Source: Chlorocebus sabaeus | Taxonomy: Eukaryota; Chordata; Mammalia; Primates; Cercopithecidae | Assembly: GCF_047675955.1 (NCBI RefSeq) | Contig: NC_132904.1 | Location: 83,023,447-83,087,446 of the forward strand | Length of the DNA: 64,000 bases | Direction of reading: 5' to 3' | In this document: in pieces, positions 35,181 through 47,872 of the stretch | How positions within the stretch are numbered: the first letter of the stretch is position 1 | Layout: every line of letters begins with the position of its first letter | The notes under the pieces: model-generated | Seen by the model: the letters and a program-made list of their open reading frames with translations, nothing else | The model's database searches: none | What the model was told of the DNA's origin: nothing | Made by a program: the position numbers and the translations under genes

Positions 35181-35605
35181 CGAGCCAGTCTTTCTCGCGT
35201 CCCAGCAACGCGCCCCGCCCTTTCCTGTCGGGCCTATTCTCCCTGGTGCCCCTCCCTTCCTCGAGGCTGCAGCTCACCCCTCACTGGGTCTCTCCCTGGT
35301 CCGGCAGGCACGGGTCTGCACACTCTCACTCAGTGCCAGACAGCAGTTCCTGCGGCTCCTGCGGTGGGAGCCGCCGGAGAGCCAGGGCAGTGGGGAGGGA
35401 CGGCGAGAAAGAATGTTTAAGTTTATTTAAGAAAGAGGAAAAAAGAGTCAACAGATTCAGGATTTTCGTCATTCTGATTTTTAAGGCACATCCAAAGCTC
35501 CGTGGAGAAGGGGCTGGAGGGTGGGAGAATCATTTTTGTATACACTCCATATAAGAGAGAAGAGACCCATCGAAGATTCAGTACGGAGTCACCTGGAAAT
35601 TGGAG

Positions 35606-35684
35606 ATGTTGGATACGATCGCCCATGCCCTGCAGGACCTGGGCAGGCAGGTGCTGCCCACTCTGCCCTCGCTGAGCCAGGAGG
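35606..35684 (+). CDS. CCDC81: CCDC81 coding exon 1 (start of protein)
   Basis: Encodes residues 1-26 (MLDTIAHALQDLGRQVLPTL, then PSLSQE) plus the first base of codon 27; donor GT at 35685-35686. The start is chosen because the sequence matches the known CCDC81 N-terminus and has G at -3. CCDC81 (human length about 650 residues) is a centrosome/cilium-associated protein. Its N-terminus holds two tandem domains of the bacterial HU/IHF fold, followed by a linker and C-terminal coiled coils. This exon supplies the first helices of HU domain 1. Across the seven exons seen here the frame is unbroken for 292 codons. His7 is Arg in the human protein as I remember it. The rest of the gene, including all coiled coils, lies past the window. 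Confidence 0.93.
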
Positions 35685-35897
35685 GTAAGCGTGTTGGGTA
35701 GTGGGGGGTGGCCCTGGAGACTGAACCTTCACCTGCTTGCAGGGGAAGCGGGGAGACCCACTTCCCTATTCCCTGGCTCAGGCCTGGCCTGCAAGTGGCT
35801 AAGTTGCCTTGACAACCAGCTGGTAATCACATCAGACCCACGCTGGACGCCCGGAGACCCTTTTCTGGTTTTGATTAAACCAGGTGATGCATAGACA

Positions 35898-35953
35898 GCG
35901 CAAAGTAAGTGATCAATAAAGGGACTAGCACAAAGTAAGTGCTCAATAAAGGT
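35898..35953 (+). repeat. Two-copy short tandem repeat
   Basis: 'gcgcaaagtaagtgatcaat' and 'gcacaaagtaagtgctcaat' (each followed by aaagg) repeat with a 31-base period (35898-35922 and 35929-35953). The text resembles an L2/MIR end. Confidence 0.8.
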
Positions 35954-36771
35954 TAGGTAAAAACAAGCATTCCCACCCCACCCACTGGGATGGATCACAA
36001 CCCTTTTGCCTACCTAGAGAAAAGAGGTGCAGAGACCCTAAATGGCTCCTTTTTAGAGTTCCTGCAAAGATGGTTGCTTTTGTTGTCTTTGACATCATGT
36101 GGTTGTATTAAGAAAGTGAGATGATCATAAAAAGATACAGGGTAAGTACTTTGGAAGGGGACCTGGCACCTTCTCAGAGAAAACTCATTAGGCTTGGTTA
36201 GTAGCAAGACAAGATCTGTTTTTAGCATCGTTTGTAGAAGAGTCACTCCAAAGTGAGGCTGAGATCTGTCTGCAAACCATAGGAGCACTTCGGAAGAAAG
36301 GTGCTGCAGAAATGCAAACTCTTATTATTATCAAACCACTATAACATAGAGATGTTGCTTAGGCTTTAACCAAATGACCGCAGGAAACAAATACGAACAG
36401 ATACTTCTTTCTCTTCCCCTGCATCACTCCTCTTTTCCTCTGAAAATCATCATGAAAGAAGCATTGAAGATAATGGTTTAATGAATTTAAAAACATTTGC
36501 TGTATTTGTAAATTTATACATAGTCATTCAAGTAATTTTGAAACCTTGCTATATGCTGAGCACTAGTTAACTTATGGTGAACAAAAATCTTGGAATTTAC
36601 TTTTTAGTGGGGAAGATACACATTAATCAAATAATCACACAAATCAATGTAAATTTACCATTTGGGTAAATGCTACCAGGGAGGAGGTAAATGGTACAGT
36701 AAGAATTTTTTTAAAAGATGATTTTTTAGAGCAGTTGCAGGTTCACAGTAAATTAAGAAGGAGGGACAATG

Positions 36772-37143
36772 TATTAGTTTATTCTTACACTGCTATGAAG
36801 ATACTATCCCAGACTGGGTCATTATAAAGGAAAGAGGTTTAATTGACTCACAGCTCTGCATGGCTGGGAGCCCTCAGGAAACTTAAAATCATGGCAGAAG
36901 GGGAAGCAGCCATGTCTTACATGACAGCAGGAGAGAGAGAGAGAGAGAGAAGCCCAGGGGACTAGGGGAAACCGCCATTTATAATACTCTCAGATCTTGT
37001 GAGAAATCCCTCACCATCATGAAAACAGCATGAGGAAAACTGCTCTCAGGATCCAATCACCTCCCACCAGGCCTCTCCCTCAACACCTAGGGATTACAAT
37101 TCAACATGAGATTTGGGTGGGGACACAAAGCCTAACCATATCA
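36772..37143 (-). repeat. MaLR LTR (MST/THE1-type), antisense, inside L1
   Basis: 'gtattagtttattcttacactgctatgaag' class start to 'gatttgggtggggacac...accatatca' end. Carries a short GA run at about 36932-36950. Confidence 0.88.
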
Positions 37144-37316
37144 GACAGAGATGTCCCACATACTCTCTAACCTCACACTTGGATAGACTCTCCTATTGTC
37201 AACATCCCCCACCAGAGTGGTACTTGAGTTACAATTGAACTTTCATTGACACATCAAAATCACCCAAGGTTCATAGTTTACATTAGAGTTCTTTCTTGGT
37301 GGTGTACATTCTATGA

Positions 37317-37414
37317 GTTTGGACAAATGTAAAATGATATGTATTTATCATTGCAGTCATATAGTAGTTTGGACAAATGTAAAATGACATGTATTTATCA
37401 TTGCAGTCATATAG
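37317..37414 (+). repeat. 50-base tandem duplication
   Basis: The unit starting 'gtttggacaaatgtaaaatg' occurs twice with a 50-base period and a single internal mismatch (gatat/gacat). It lies in L1 3'UTR-type sequence. Confidence 0.95.
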
Positions 37415-39867
37415 AGTATTTTCACTCCCCTTTATTCTGCCTATTCACCCCTACCCCCAATCCCAAACTCTAGAAACCACTGATCTTTCCACTGTCTTCA
37501 TAGTTTTGCCAGTTCCAGAATGTAATATAGTCGGAATCATACAGTGTAAGCCTTTTCAGATTGGCTTCCTTCACTTAGCAATATGCATTTAATGTTCCTC
37601 CATGTCTTTTTGTGGCTTGATAGCTCATTTCTTTTTAGTTCTGAATAATATTCCATTATCTAGATGTACCACAGGTTTTTTGTTTTTGTTTTTTAATCTA
37701 TTCGCCCACTGAAAAATGTCTTGGTTGCTTCCAAGTTTTGGCAATGATGAATAAAGCTGCTTTAAATATCTGTGTGCAGGTTTTAAAAAATTGGATGTAA
37801 GTTTTCAATTCACTTGGGTAAATACACAGGGACATAACTGCTAGATTGTATGGTAAGTGGATGTTTAGTTTTGTGAGAAACTGCCAGACTGTCTTTCAAA
37901 GGGGTTGTACCACGTTGCATTCCCAAGAGCAATGAGTGAGAATTCTTGTCGCTCCATGTTATTGTCAGCATTTGTTGTTGTATTTTAGATTTTGGTCATT
38001 CTAATAGATGTGTGCATTGTTATCTCATTGTTTTAATTTGCATTTTCCTGATGATATATAATGGAGAGCACCTTTTAATATGCTTGTCGTTTTTTGATGA
38101 TATATATATAAAGGGCTTTGGCTCATTTTTAAATTGAGTTTTTCTTTTCTTAGTGTTAAGTTTTAAGAGTTGTATATTTTGCATGACAGTGTCTTTTGCA
38201 AATATTTTTTTCCAGTCTGTGGCTTGTCTTCTCATTCTCTTGACATTGTTTTTCACAGAGCAGAAGTTTTAAATTTTAATGAAGTCCATCTTATTATTTC
38301 TTGCTTGGATTATGCCTTTGGTGTTTCATCTAAAGTCTTTTCTATACCCAAGATCATCTAAGTTTTGTCCTATGTTATCTTCTAGGAGTTCTATGGTTTT
38401 GCACTTCATATTTAGGTCTATGATTCATTTTAAGTTAATTTTTGTGAAAGATGTAAGGTCTGTGTCTAGGTTCATTTATTTTTTGCATGTGGATGTCCAG
38501 TTGTTCTAGTAATGTTTGTTTAAAAGACAATCTGCTCCATTGTATTGCTTTTGTTTCTTTGTCATAGATAAGTTGACTGTATTTATATGGGTCTATTCCT
38601 GGGCTCTCTTTTGTGTCCTATTAATCTATTTGTCTATTCTTTTGTCAATAACACACTGTCTTGATGACTTGGCTTTACTGTAAATCTTGAAGTTGGGTAG
38701 TGACAGTCCTCTGACTTGTCCCATGTGTTATCTAGATGTATATTATTTAGTCCCCATGTATTTTGGGATTTTCCACTTATCTTTCTCTTATTCATTTCTA
38801 TTTTAATCCCATTGTAATCTGAGAGCAGGCATTGTATGATTTCTATCCTATTTGTTAAGGTGTGTTTTATGGCCCAGAACATGGTCTGTCTTGGTCAATG
38901 TTCCATGTGAGCTTGAGAAGAATGTGCATTCTACTGCTGTTGGATGAATTAGTCTGTAGATATCAACTATATCCATTTGAGAGATGGTGCTGTTGAGTTC
39001 AACTATGCCTTTACTGATTTTCTGCCTGCTGGATCTGTTCATTTCTGATAGGTCAGTACTGAAGTCTTCAAGTATGATAATGGACTCATTTATGTCTTCT
39101 TGCAATTCTGTTAGTTTTTGCCTCATGAATTTGACAACTATTTTTAGGTGTATACATATTAAAAATTCTTATGTCTTCTTGAAGAATTGACCCCTCTATT
39201 ATTATGTAATACTCTTTATTTCTGACAACTCTCCTTGATTTGAAGTCTGTTCTGTCTAAAATTAATATAGCCACTCCTGCTTTCTTTTGATTAGTATTAC
39301 CATGCTATATTTCCTCCATCCATCTACTTTTAACCTATATGTTTTTAGATTTAGATTGGGTTTCTTTTAGACAACATATAGGTGGGTTTTGATTTTTGGT
39401 TCACTCCAAAAATCTCTGTCTTTTAATTGGTACATTTAGCCTATGTTCAAAGTGATTACTGATATAGCTAGATTAATATCTACCATATTTGTTTTTGTTT
39501 TCTACTTTTTGCCCTGGTTTTTTGTATCTATCTTTATTTTCAACTGAGCATTTTATGATTCTATTTTCTCCTTTTTTTAGCATATCAGTTATACTTTTTA
39601 AAAAAAATTGCCTTAGATTACAATATATATTTACAATCAATTCAAGTCCACTTCCAAATAACACTGTACCACTTCACAGGTGGTGTGATTGTTTTATAAT
39701 AACAAAACCTTAATTCCTTCCTCCCATCCCTGGTATCATTGCTGTCATTCATTTCATCTCAGATATAAACATAAATATATATGATATATGAATAAGCATA
39801 CATAATTGAATAATTATTGCTATTATTGGACAAACTGCTATCTATTAGGTCAGCTAAGAATAACAAA

Positions 39868-40177
39868 AACAGGTGCAGTGGCTTATGCTTGTAATCCCAG
39901 CATTTTAGGAGGCCAAGGTGGGAGAATCACTTGAGTCCAGGAGTCCAGGAGTCCAGGATCAGCCTGGGCAATATAGTGAGACCTTGTCTACAGAAAATTA
40001 AAACAAAAAATAAAAATAAAAATAAGATGGACATGGTGGCACAAGACTGTAGTCCCAGCTACTCAGGAGGCTGAGGTAGGAGGATTGCTTGAGAGCCTAG
40101 CAGGTGGAGGTTGCAGTGAGCCAAGATTGCACCATTGCACTCCAGGCTGGGTGACAAAGTGAGACCCTGTCTCAAAG
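39868..40177 (+). mobile_element. AluJ-like, sense
   Basis: Diverged Alu, 'caggtgcagtggcttatgc' to 'gagaccctgtctc'. The left arm has a small 'gagtccag' triplication (about 39933-39957). Confidence 0.9.
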
Positions 40178-41989
40178 AAAAAATAAGTTTTTATTTTACC
40201 TTTACTTATTCCTTCTTTGATGGTCCTCCTTTTCTTTTCTTTTTTTTTTTTTTCATTTTAAATGTAGATCCAAGTTTCTGACCTACATCATTTTCCTTTT
40301 TTCTAAATAATATCTTTCAACATTTCTTGAAAAGCAGGTCTACTAGCAATTAATTCTATTAATTTTTGTTTGTCTGAAAAACAATTTCTCCTTTGCTTTT
40401 GAAAAATAATTTTACAGGATGCAGAATTTTAGGTTGGTGTTTTCTTTCATCAACACTTGAAATGTCTTACTGTACTCTCTTTTTGCTTGATTTCTGAGAA
40501 GTAGTTCAATATAATTCTTACCTTTGTTTCTCTATAGATGAGGTGTTCCTTCCCCTCTCTGCCCAGCTTCTTTCAGGATTTGTTTTTAGCTCTGATTTTC
40601 TGTACTTTGAAAATGATATTCCTAGGTGTCTTTTTTGGGCATTTATCCAGCTTGGTGTTATTTGAGCTTCCTGGATCTGTGGTTTCACGTCTGACATTAG
40701 AGGGAAATTCTCAGTAATTGCTTCAAGTATTTCCTCTATTTTCTCCCTCTTCTAGTATTCCCATTCTGAGTACACCTCTTCTGTAGTTGCCTCACAATCC
40801 TTGGATACTCTGGGTTTTTTTTTTTTCCAGTCTTTGTTCGCTTTCCTTTTGAAGTTTCCTTGTCACATTTTCAAGTTCAGAGATTCTTTACTAAGTCATA
40901 TCCAGTCCACTAGTAAGCCTTTCAAAGGCATTCTTCACTGCTGTTACAGTGTTTTTAGTTGCTAACATTTATTTTTGGTTCTTTCTTAGGATTTCAATCT
41001 CTCTGCTTATGTTGCCCATCTGTTCTTGCATGCTGTGTACTATATCCATTAGAGCCCTTAGCATATCAACCACAGTTGTTTTAAATTGCCAGTGTGATCG
41101 TTCCAACATCCCTGCCATATCTGGCTCTGATGGTTGCTCTGTCTCTTCATATTGTGTGTTTTGCCTTTTAGTATGCCTTATAATTTTTTCTTGATAGCTG
41201 GATGTGATGTACTGGGTAAAAGTAACTTCTATAAATATACCTTTAGTACTGTAGGGGTAGAGTGTGCGGGGGTGGGAAAGCAGTCTATAGTCCTATGATC
41301 AGGTCTCAGTCTTTTAGTGAGCCTGTGCCTCTGGACTGTGAACTTTACAAATGTTTCTCAGATTTTTCCTTTCTCCTTAGGTGGGACAGAATGGCTAAAG
41401 TGGACTGGAGTTGGTCATTTCCTTTCTCCCAGGTCAGTCAGGCTCGGATAATATCCCAGCAGGTTAGGCTCTGGTGAACTAGTTTCTTCTGAGGGCAGGT
41501 CATTAAGAACAACAGAGTGCTCTGGCATATTTAAAAATGGTATTTTTTTCTTCCCCCCACCAGAAGCACAAGGAGATTTTTCTCTCATATTTACCTGGAT
41601 ATTTAGCTGTGGGAATCTGGTTGAGCTCTGGGAAGTAAACCTTCCCCTATGTGGGAACCCTCCCTCCATGACTGGGTTCCCCTGGAGGTTTTAACTCTTG
41701 GTGTTGTCCACACTAAGCCTCCAGAAATTTGTCAATTACACTTTGGATTTTCTTACCCAGCATTGGTTCTTGATGCTGTTTCTGCATGTGTGTCTGTTTC
41801 AGGAAGCCGTTCCTCCTGGTATTTGCATTTCTGTCTCTCCAATTTTTAGGGGCAGCAGTCTGCCCTGTGTCCTCCCTCATCTTATGGATCCAAGAAGAGT
41901 TGTTGATTTTTCAGTCCAGTCAACTTTTTAGTTTTTAGGATGGAGTGGTGACTTCCTTACATACAGCACCAAGAAATGGAAGTCAAATG

Positions 41990-43120
41990 AGAACTTTTAA
42001 TAGAGAGTAAGGATGGAGGTGTGTGCCAAGAATGACTAAAGAAGGGATAATTTGAGCTGAGTTGTGAAGAATGAGTTGGAATTAAGTAGATGAAATGGAT
42101 CAGAGAGGTAGAGAGTGGAAGTGAGGTGAAAATGATTTTGGCAAAGGGAATGACAGGGGCAAAAACTTACGGTGAGAGTATGATGTAATGGAGCAACTGA
42201 AAGACAGTGGATTGGCTGCTCTGTAGATTTGGGGAGGGAGTGTATTCTAAAGTAGGCTAGAGAGAAAGGAAGGGGTCAAGTAATGCAGGGCCTTGTAAGT
42301 CATATTAAGGATGTTGACCTTTATGTTAAGCCTGATGGGAAGCCATTAAGTGTTCTGAGCTGGAGGTCAAGGAGAAGTTGAATGATGCAATCAGTTTATA
42401 TTTGGAAAAGATCACTCCAGTTGCCAGGTGGGGAAGAAATAGGAGGGTCAAGAATACCTATAGCAATAGTCTTGGTGGGAACAAATGGTAGCTTGGTCTA
42501 AAACCGGTAACAGTAGAAATGGGGAGGAATGCAATGAATGAAGGGCAACTTGGAGGTAAAATCTACAGACTATGGTGATGGACTGGATGTTAGGGGTGAG
42601 GGATAAGAGAAGTCTAAAGGATGACTTCTGAGTTCCTGGCTCATATAAATTAATAGATAGTGGTGCCACTCACTGAGACTGATATCCCGGATAAAAGACA
42701 AGATTTAAGGGAAGAAAGATTGTGTTTTTGGGCAAGTTGAAGGGCCTTTGTGTGATATCTAAGTAGGCAGTTGGATAAAGGTCCAGAATCTCAAAGAGGG
42801 GGTGGCAAGGAGTGTGGGTCTGTAAATAAACATTTGGGAATCATCCTGAGTGTGGGTGTGACTGCTGAAGTAGAGAGTATAGAGTGAAAAGAGAAGCAGC
42901 CTAGGAATGTACCTTGGAAAACCCTACCATTTAATGGTTGGGTTGAGGAGGATAAGCCTGCAAGGGAGACTGAAGAAATGGCCAGTTAGGAGAAAACCCA
43001 AATGAGAGTAGTAGTATAAAAGCCAAAAGGAGAGGTGCTTAAAGCGGGAGGGAGTGATCAATAGTGTCAGACATGGCTGAGGGCTCAGAATTAAATATGT
43101 TTATTGAATGTATTGACAAA
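41990..43120. repeat. Old dispersed repeat, unnamed (copy 1)
   Basis: G/A-rich text with 'gggccttgtaagtcatatt', 'gatgggaagccattaagtg', 'aaaagatcactccag' and 'gatggactggatgttagggg'. It shares its order of phrases with 50390-51300. I recall this text as widespread in primate DNA but cannot name the family. No coding frame. Confidence 0.55.
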
Positions 43121-45316
43121 GAGACCATTGGTGACTTCAGCAAGGGCTTTACTGGTACAATAACAGAAGTCAAAGTCAAACTACTGTTTATTAACTTTCA
43201 CAAATGATCTATTGCAACAAGGATGAAGATAAACTTAAAACTCAGCAAAACACAGAAATTAACTTTCATCAGTGTATATATTCATCATTGCATATTCCTG
43301 CTGCTTCTGTATCTTTTAGCAAAGTTTAATATTATGTAATTATAGTGCTTAGAAGGCCCTGTCATCATTTTACAGATGTGAACTGGGTAAAACTTGAGTC
43401 CATGGAGGCAGGAAGGCTGTGGGCCTTCCACGCAGCACACTGTTCTTTCCATTGCATTATGCTCTGGGAATATGGTTCTTTGTTCAAATCATCCTTTACT
43501 ATTCTGCTATACTATTCCATATATCAGTATTTTAATTTTAGAAGATAAGTTTTATAACATCAGGAAACATATCTCTTTTTTTTTGACATTAATGTCTTAT
43601 TCAAGCATATAGTATTGTATAATTTACAGAACAGGCATGTAGTTGTTTTTTTTTTATAGTGATCATATACAAGATACAGTATTCCTGTTACTTGGCACTC
43701 TGTTTAAGCATATGGTTTTGAGTGCATGGAATGGTAAGAATTTGAAGCCAAATGAAGGTTGAACTGAATATAGAGTATATGTCTAGGGATTAGTTCTTTA
43801 TAAGAGTGATTCTTGGCACTTCAGTGTTTGATTGAAATAAGTAAGAACCCTGGCCTCCCTTAAAATATGAAAGTAGTATATCCTTCAATTTGCTTTTTAG
43901 ACTTGATATTTTTCATTTTGAGATTTAATGATATCCTCTCTGACTCTTTGGGATGTCAGAAAAAGTCAAATTTAGAAATTACAGTCTGTAAGCTTTCCAA
44001 GTCTATTCCGATTGGATTGCAGGGGCCAAAACTTCCTAAGGCAAATGATATGCATAGTTTCCTTTCTCTTCAGTGAGAAATAGCAAATTTTAGTTTAGAC
44101 TAATTAGTTCTGCTCTTATATAATGTTGTCTATTAGGCTTTATGGAATAAAACAATACAGTGGGCTTGAATATATCATCCAAATGAAGAAAGACAAAATC
44201 CTCAAATTTTCAATTAAACTCAGCTGAGTGTTTTCACTGGGGTTTGGTTGCAAACTATACACTTTCTTCTGGCTCTAATGAAATCATTTCATCTTCAGAG
44301 TTGTTTTCCTAACATACGAGCTTTCAGAGGTGAAAGACTTTTAGAGTCATACATTTAACAATTTTGACTTAATAACTTTGAAAGTTCTCCATGTACATCT
44401 GGATACTGAGATTTTGCATTCGAGAATTAATGAAATGTTTGGTCATGATGAAAATTGTAATTCAGTATACAGTTAGGACTGGTTATTAGTTCTTAGCAGC
44501 CTGTAGTAAAATTCTGTGGGCTGTGGGGGTGGGAAGGAGTGGAGAACAAGGTAGGGTGGGTAGAGTAGGGGAAATGCCTGATTATAGAAAGTGATCAATG
44601 AGGGGCAGAATCTTGGCCCTCGTGCTCATTGGAGCCTGCAGTCCTAATTTTATTAATGGGTGAATTTCCATCACCAAACTTGATCCCAGATATTCATAAA
44701 AGTCATTGCTACTTCTCAGCCATTAAACCTGCCCCTTCCCTGGCCTGTTAATAAAAATATTTATAACTCTGATATACCAGAATTAAAAGATTGCACTCTC
44801 CGTGCTTTAGTTAGTGGTTTAAATTGTTAGAAAAAAAGATAAACCAAATAAAACAATAAAACAAGCAGTTTCCAAAGTAGAAAAAGGATTGGGCTTTTGT
44901 CACCAACTGCATCTATGTCCCCAAATGACAAGTTGGTTAATGTCACTGTTCTTGATTTTTTATTTTGAGAATTAAAACTTAACACTCTTGAGTTGCAAAG
45001 GGTTCTTAATTGAAAAGTATCTTTGATAAACACATGATTAGGTTTGGAAGGGTGATGTTAATACAGATATAATTTTCTAGGCTTTGAAATATTAGTCATA
45101 CCTACAGTATAGGTTCATATCATACATTAACACTTTAGTTATTGGCAACTACCTGTTTTTCTACCACAGTTTTTTGAGACACAGCTCAGAACAAGAAGAT
45201 AAACTTGGAAGGCTTCCCTCCAATCAGTCAAAATTGATAGTGCAAAATGTATGCATTAATTCAAAGTAAAGCTCCTTGTCCTACTCAAAAGTGTGTTTTT
45301 AAAAATTATTATTTTA
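43121..45316. other. Intron 1 stretch, mostly unrecognised, with a MIR scrap
   Basis: A MIR-like antisense piece lies near 43355-43480 ('ccctgtcatcattttacagatg', 'actgttctttccattgca'). The rest is AT-rich with nothing recognised. Confidence 0.45.
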
Positions 45317-45600
45317 GGCCGGGCATGGTGGCTCATGCCTGTAATCCCAGCACTTCGGGAGGCCGAGGCAGGTGGATCACCTGAGGTCAGGAGTTGCAGA
45401 CCAGCCTGGCCGACGTGGCGAAACCCCATCTCTACTAAAAATACAATTAGCAAGGCATGGTGGCTGGCGCCTGTAATCCCAGCTACTCAGGAGGCTGAGG
45501 CAGGAGACTCGTTTGAACCCGGGAGGCGGAGGTTGCAGTGAGCCGAGATCGCACCACTGCACTCTACCCGGGGCATCAGTGATACCCTGTCTCAAAAAAA
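45317..45600 (+). mobile_element. AluS-like, sense
   Basis: Complete Alu from 'ggccgggcatggtggctcat' to 'gataccctgtctc'; short A-tail. Confidence 0.92.
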
Positions 45601-46256
45601 TAAAATTATTTTAGACATATTATTAGTATTTGTTATTTCCAGAACACAGTAGATATGAAGCAATGAATTATGACTGGTCCAGGAGCCCACAGAGTATTAG
45701 TAGCACAAGTGACAGCTGGTAGCTTAGCAGTGAAAAATGAAAATAAAAAGCAAATTTGAGGATTTAGCAAAAATAGAAGTGTAGGAAAAGTTAATGTACA
45801 CAAAACAGCCTTTCATGCCGTAGTGGCCTTTTGCCTTATTCCTGTGTTATGGAATGGTGTGAGAATGAACGTTCTTATTAATCAGATGGCACAGAGTAGA
45901 CACCCGATAAACGGTTGCTGAATGGGTCTTTAAGAAAAGGCTGGGTTATACTTAATTAATTCTCTTTATAGAATAAAGAAAAGGGTGTGACAGAGTTCCC
46001 TTTGCTGTAGAAAGTTTTCTTTAAAAATTTATTATTATTATTATTTTAAATCACACCTTCCCAACTTAAGGGAGTAAGCCTTAGCTACCAGGAAAATTAA
46101 CTTTTGGGAATAGCCTTGTTTTTTCTTAATTCTAAATTAATCAGGAATTAGTGTCATATGCTTCCACATTTCATATTTACATTTTTATTTATTAGCACTA
46201 AGATACTACCACATGGGTGGTCATATAAATAATTTCTCGTTACTTTTGAATTTCAG

Positions 46257-46318
46257 AAGTCTCTATTATCTGGGGGAATGTATCAGAATTTGTGGGACGG
46301 CAGTTAACCCTGCACAAG
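46257..46318 (+). CDS. CCDC81: CCDC81 coding exon 2
   Basis: Bounded by AG at 46255-46256 and GT at 46319-46320. It completes codon 27 and encodes residues 27-47 (EVSIIWGNVSEFVGRQLTLH, then K), part of the helical half of HU domain 1. Length 62 bases fits the phase of exon 1 and ends in phase 0. Gly40 is Arg in the human protein as I remember it. Confidence 0.92.
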
Positions 46319-47715
46319 GTAAGATTTATTAATTTATTAATAAATTAAATTTATTTATTAATTTTAATGTAGGCATCTAAAGGATCTTTCCTCCATAGTC
46401 TTGTATAATGTTGCTGGGAGCAGGGCAGTAGACTTTAGAGCCATCCCGTTTTAACTTCCAGTCCTGTGATTTTATGATGCTCATGCTTCGGACTTGTGGG
46501 TAATAGATGTAACAAACATGAATTTTATTTTTAGGTAATGAATTTGTAAGTTCTGCTCTTCTAGTGTTACAGAGTGTAGTGCTGATCAGCCTGGGTGTGG
46601 TGTAAGGAAACTAGATGAGTTCTGTTTGTCTGTGATCTGATAGTTCCTGGCATAGCTGTAGAAAGATATAACGCTTCTTGTCTTGCCTCCTTGCAGGGAA
46701 TGGATTTTAATTGAAATAGAAGACTTGCCAAAATGAGAAACTTTGCCCAGGGCTGGACCGTTCCCTCCTGTTAAGTCTTGGCTTTAGATGCCATAAAACT
46801 ACATGGAGATTTGGGGATGAGCTTGGGGGAAGCTGGGAAGTTGTGAAACTTTTATACCCCATTCAGAGGTCCTACTGTGAGAGCCCTTGGGCAGAATTCA
46901 TACTTCAAATTTATTTTGTTTGGCTTGAGAATTTGCATTTGTTATCAGCACTTAAACTTGGGAGAAATTATATAATGTTTTGGATTTTTCCCCTCCCTTT
47001 CATTGAAAAATCAGCAGATCTAACGATTCTAGTCTTCCATTACTACGTGGTGACACATTTGGAGCTCAAGATGTGCTCTTCCCTTTAGATGGGGTGTGCA
47101 GTCCATAGCCATCACATTCCCTGGCTGGCTACTTTCACTCTCTTGCTTTCTTTTTTGGCTCCTATAGGCATTTGAGTTTGCAGTCCTTGATATATGATAT
47201 CTCCAGGGAAACAGAAACCCAGTATGAGAGCTAAAAACATTTGCTTCTACCCATCAGCCAGGATCACTACATTGCAGCATATGATTTGGATGCTGGGTTG
47301 TCTAAGTGGCAGACATAAAATCTAAAAGTAGGAACGAGAAAGCAGAGATTCTCATGCCCTCTTAAATTCCTCTAATGGCAGATGATTAAAATTTAAAATG
47401 TCACACAATTTAGGACAGGAGTAATCTTGGTTAAAGATTAAAAGATGCTATGACATTCACACAAATTTTCTTAGCCTTTTGATGATACAGAGATGAGCGA
47501 TCTGATGTCTGTAAATCATCATGGACCAATATATTACATTTTATACTCAGCTTATTTGAAAACTTAGAATTATAAAATGCTAACACTCTGAAGAGTCCTA
47601 GAGATCACTGAATTTTTAAGGCCTAAGCTTACTTCTCTTCATGTTTTTTTGATAATAATATTAAAGATTATTTTTTCTTCACTCCTTCAATGATTTTTTT
47701 TTTTTTTCCTTTCAG
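46319..47715 (+). other. CCDC81: CCDC81 intron 2
   Basis: GT-AG intron of 1.4 kb ending in a long T-run and 'ttcctttcag'. No repeat or gene recognised apart from the AT palindrome near its start. Confidence 0.85.
46329..46348. repeat. Perfect 20-base AT palindrome after the exon 2 donor
   Basis: ttaatttattaataaattaa equals its own reverse complement. It starts ten bases after the exon 2 donor GT. Confidence 0.95.
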
Positions 47716-47872
47716 GGGGTTCAGATTCCAGGATTTGGAACTTTCACTTTCATGAGACAAAAACTTGAGGTGGGAAACAACAAATTTATCTTAATCCAGA
47801 GGCCTGTGTTTATTATGGCGGAGAAGCTAGTGCAGATCCATGGACTCAAACAAAACAAAGTATATACTCCTG
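47716..47872 (+). CDS. CCDC81: CCDC81 coding exon 3 (HU domain 1 core)
   Basis: AG at 47714-47715, GT at 47873-47874; 157 bases. Encodes residues 48-99 plus the first base of Gly100. The stretch IPGFGTFTFMRQKLEV (51-66) carries GFGTF, the signature at which the beta-arm begins in bacterial HU/IHF proteins, followed by a strand-turn-strand with basic residues (KLEVGNNKFILIQRP). In bacterial HU this region grips the DNA minor groove. Whether the eukaryotic domain binds DNA or protein is not shown by sequence. The last part (FIMAEKLVQIHGLKQNKVYT) leads into the linker to HU domain 2. The long antisense frame over this exon is chance. Confidence 0.93.

Larger units (their letters stand above)
35030..35420 (+). 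promoter_or_regulatory. CCDC81: CCDC81 promoter / 5' flank, GC-rich
   Basis: Locally GC- and CpG-rich against an AT-rich surround, directly upstream of the CCDC81 first coding exon. No strong TATA box in a clear position. It holds several RGYAAC (RFX-type) half-sites, two of them in near-complete X-boxes. The transcription start cannot be fixed from sequence and lies probably between 35200 and 35560. An upstream ATG at 35146 opens a 94-codon frame that would matter only if transcription starts before it. Confidence 0.6.
36690..41935 (-). repeat. Old L1 (L1M-type), antisense, in CCDC81 intron 1
   Basis: Antisense order from 3'UTR ('gagcagttgcaggttcacag', 'ccaccagagtggtacttgag') through ORF2 ('gccactcctgctttcttttg' near 39270) to ORF1/5' text (40930-41900). 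It is interrupted by a MaLR LTR (36772-37143) and an Alu (39868-40177). All frames are short and broken. Confidence 0.8.
35685..46256 (+). other. CCDC81: CCDC81 intron 1
   Basis: GT-AG intron of about 10.6 kb, filled with a MaLR LTR, a long antisense L1, two Alus and an old unnamed repeat (listed separately). No further coding exon was recognised in it. Confidence 0.85.
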
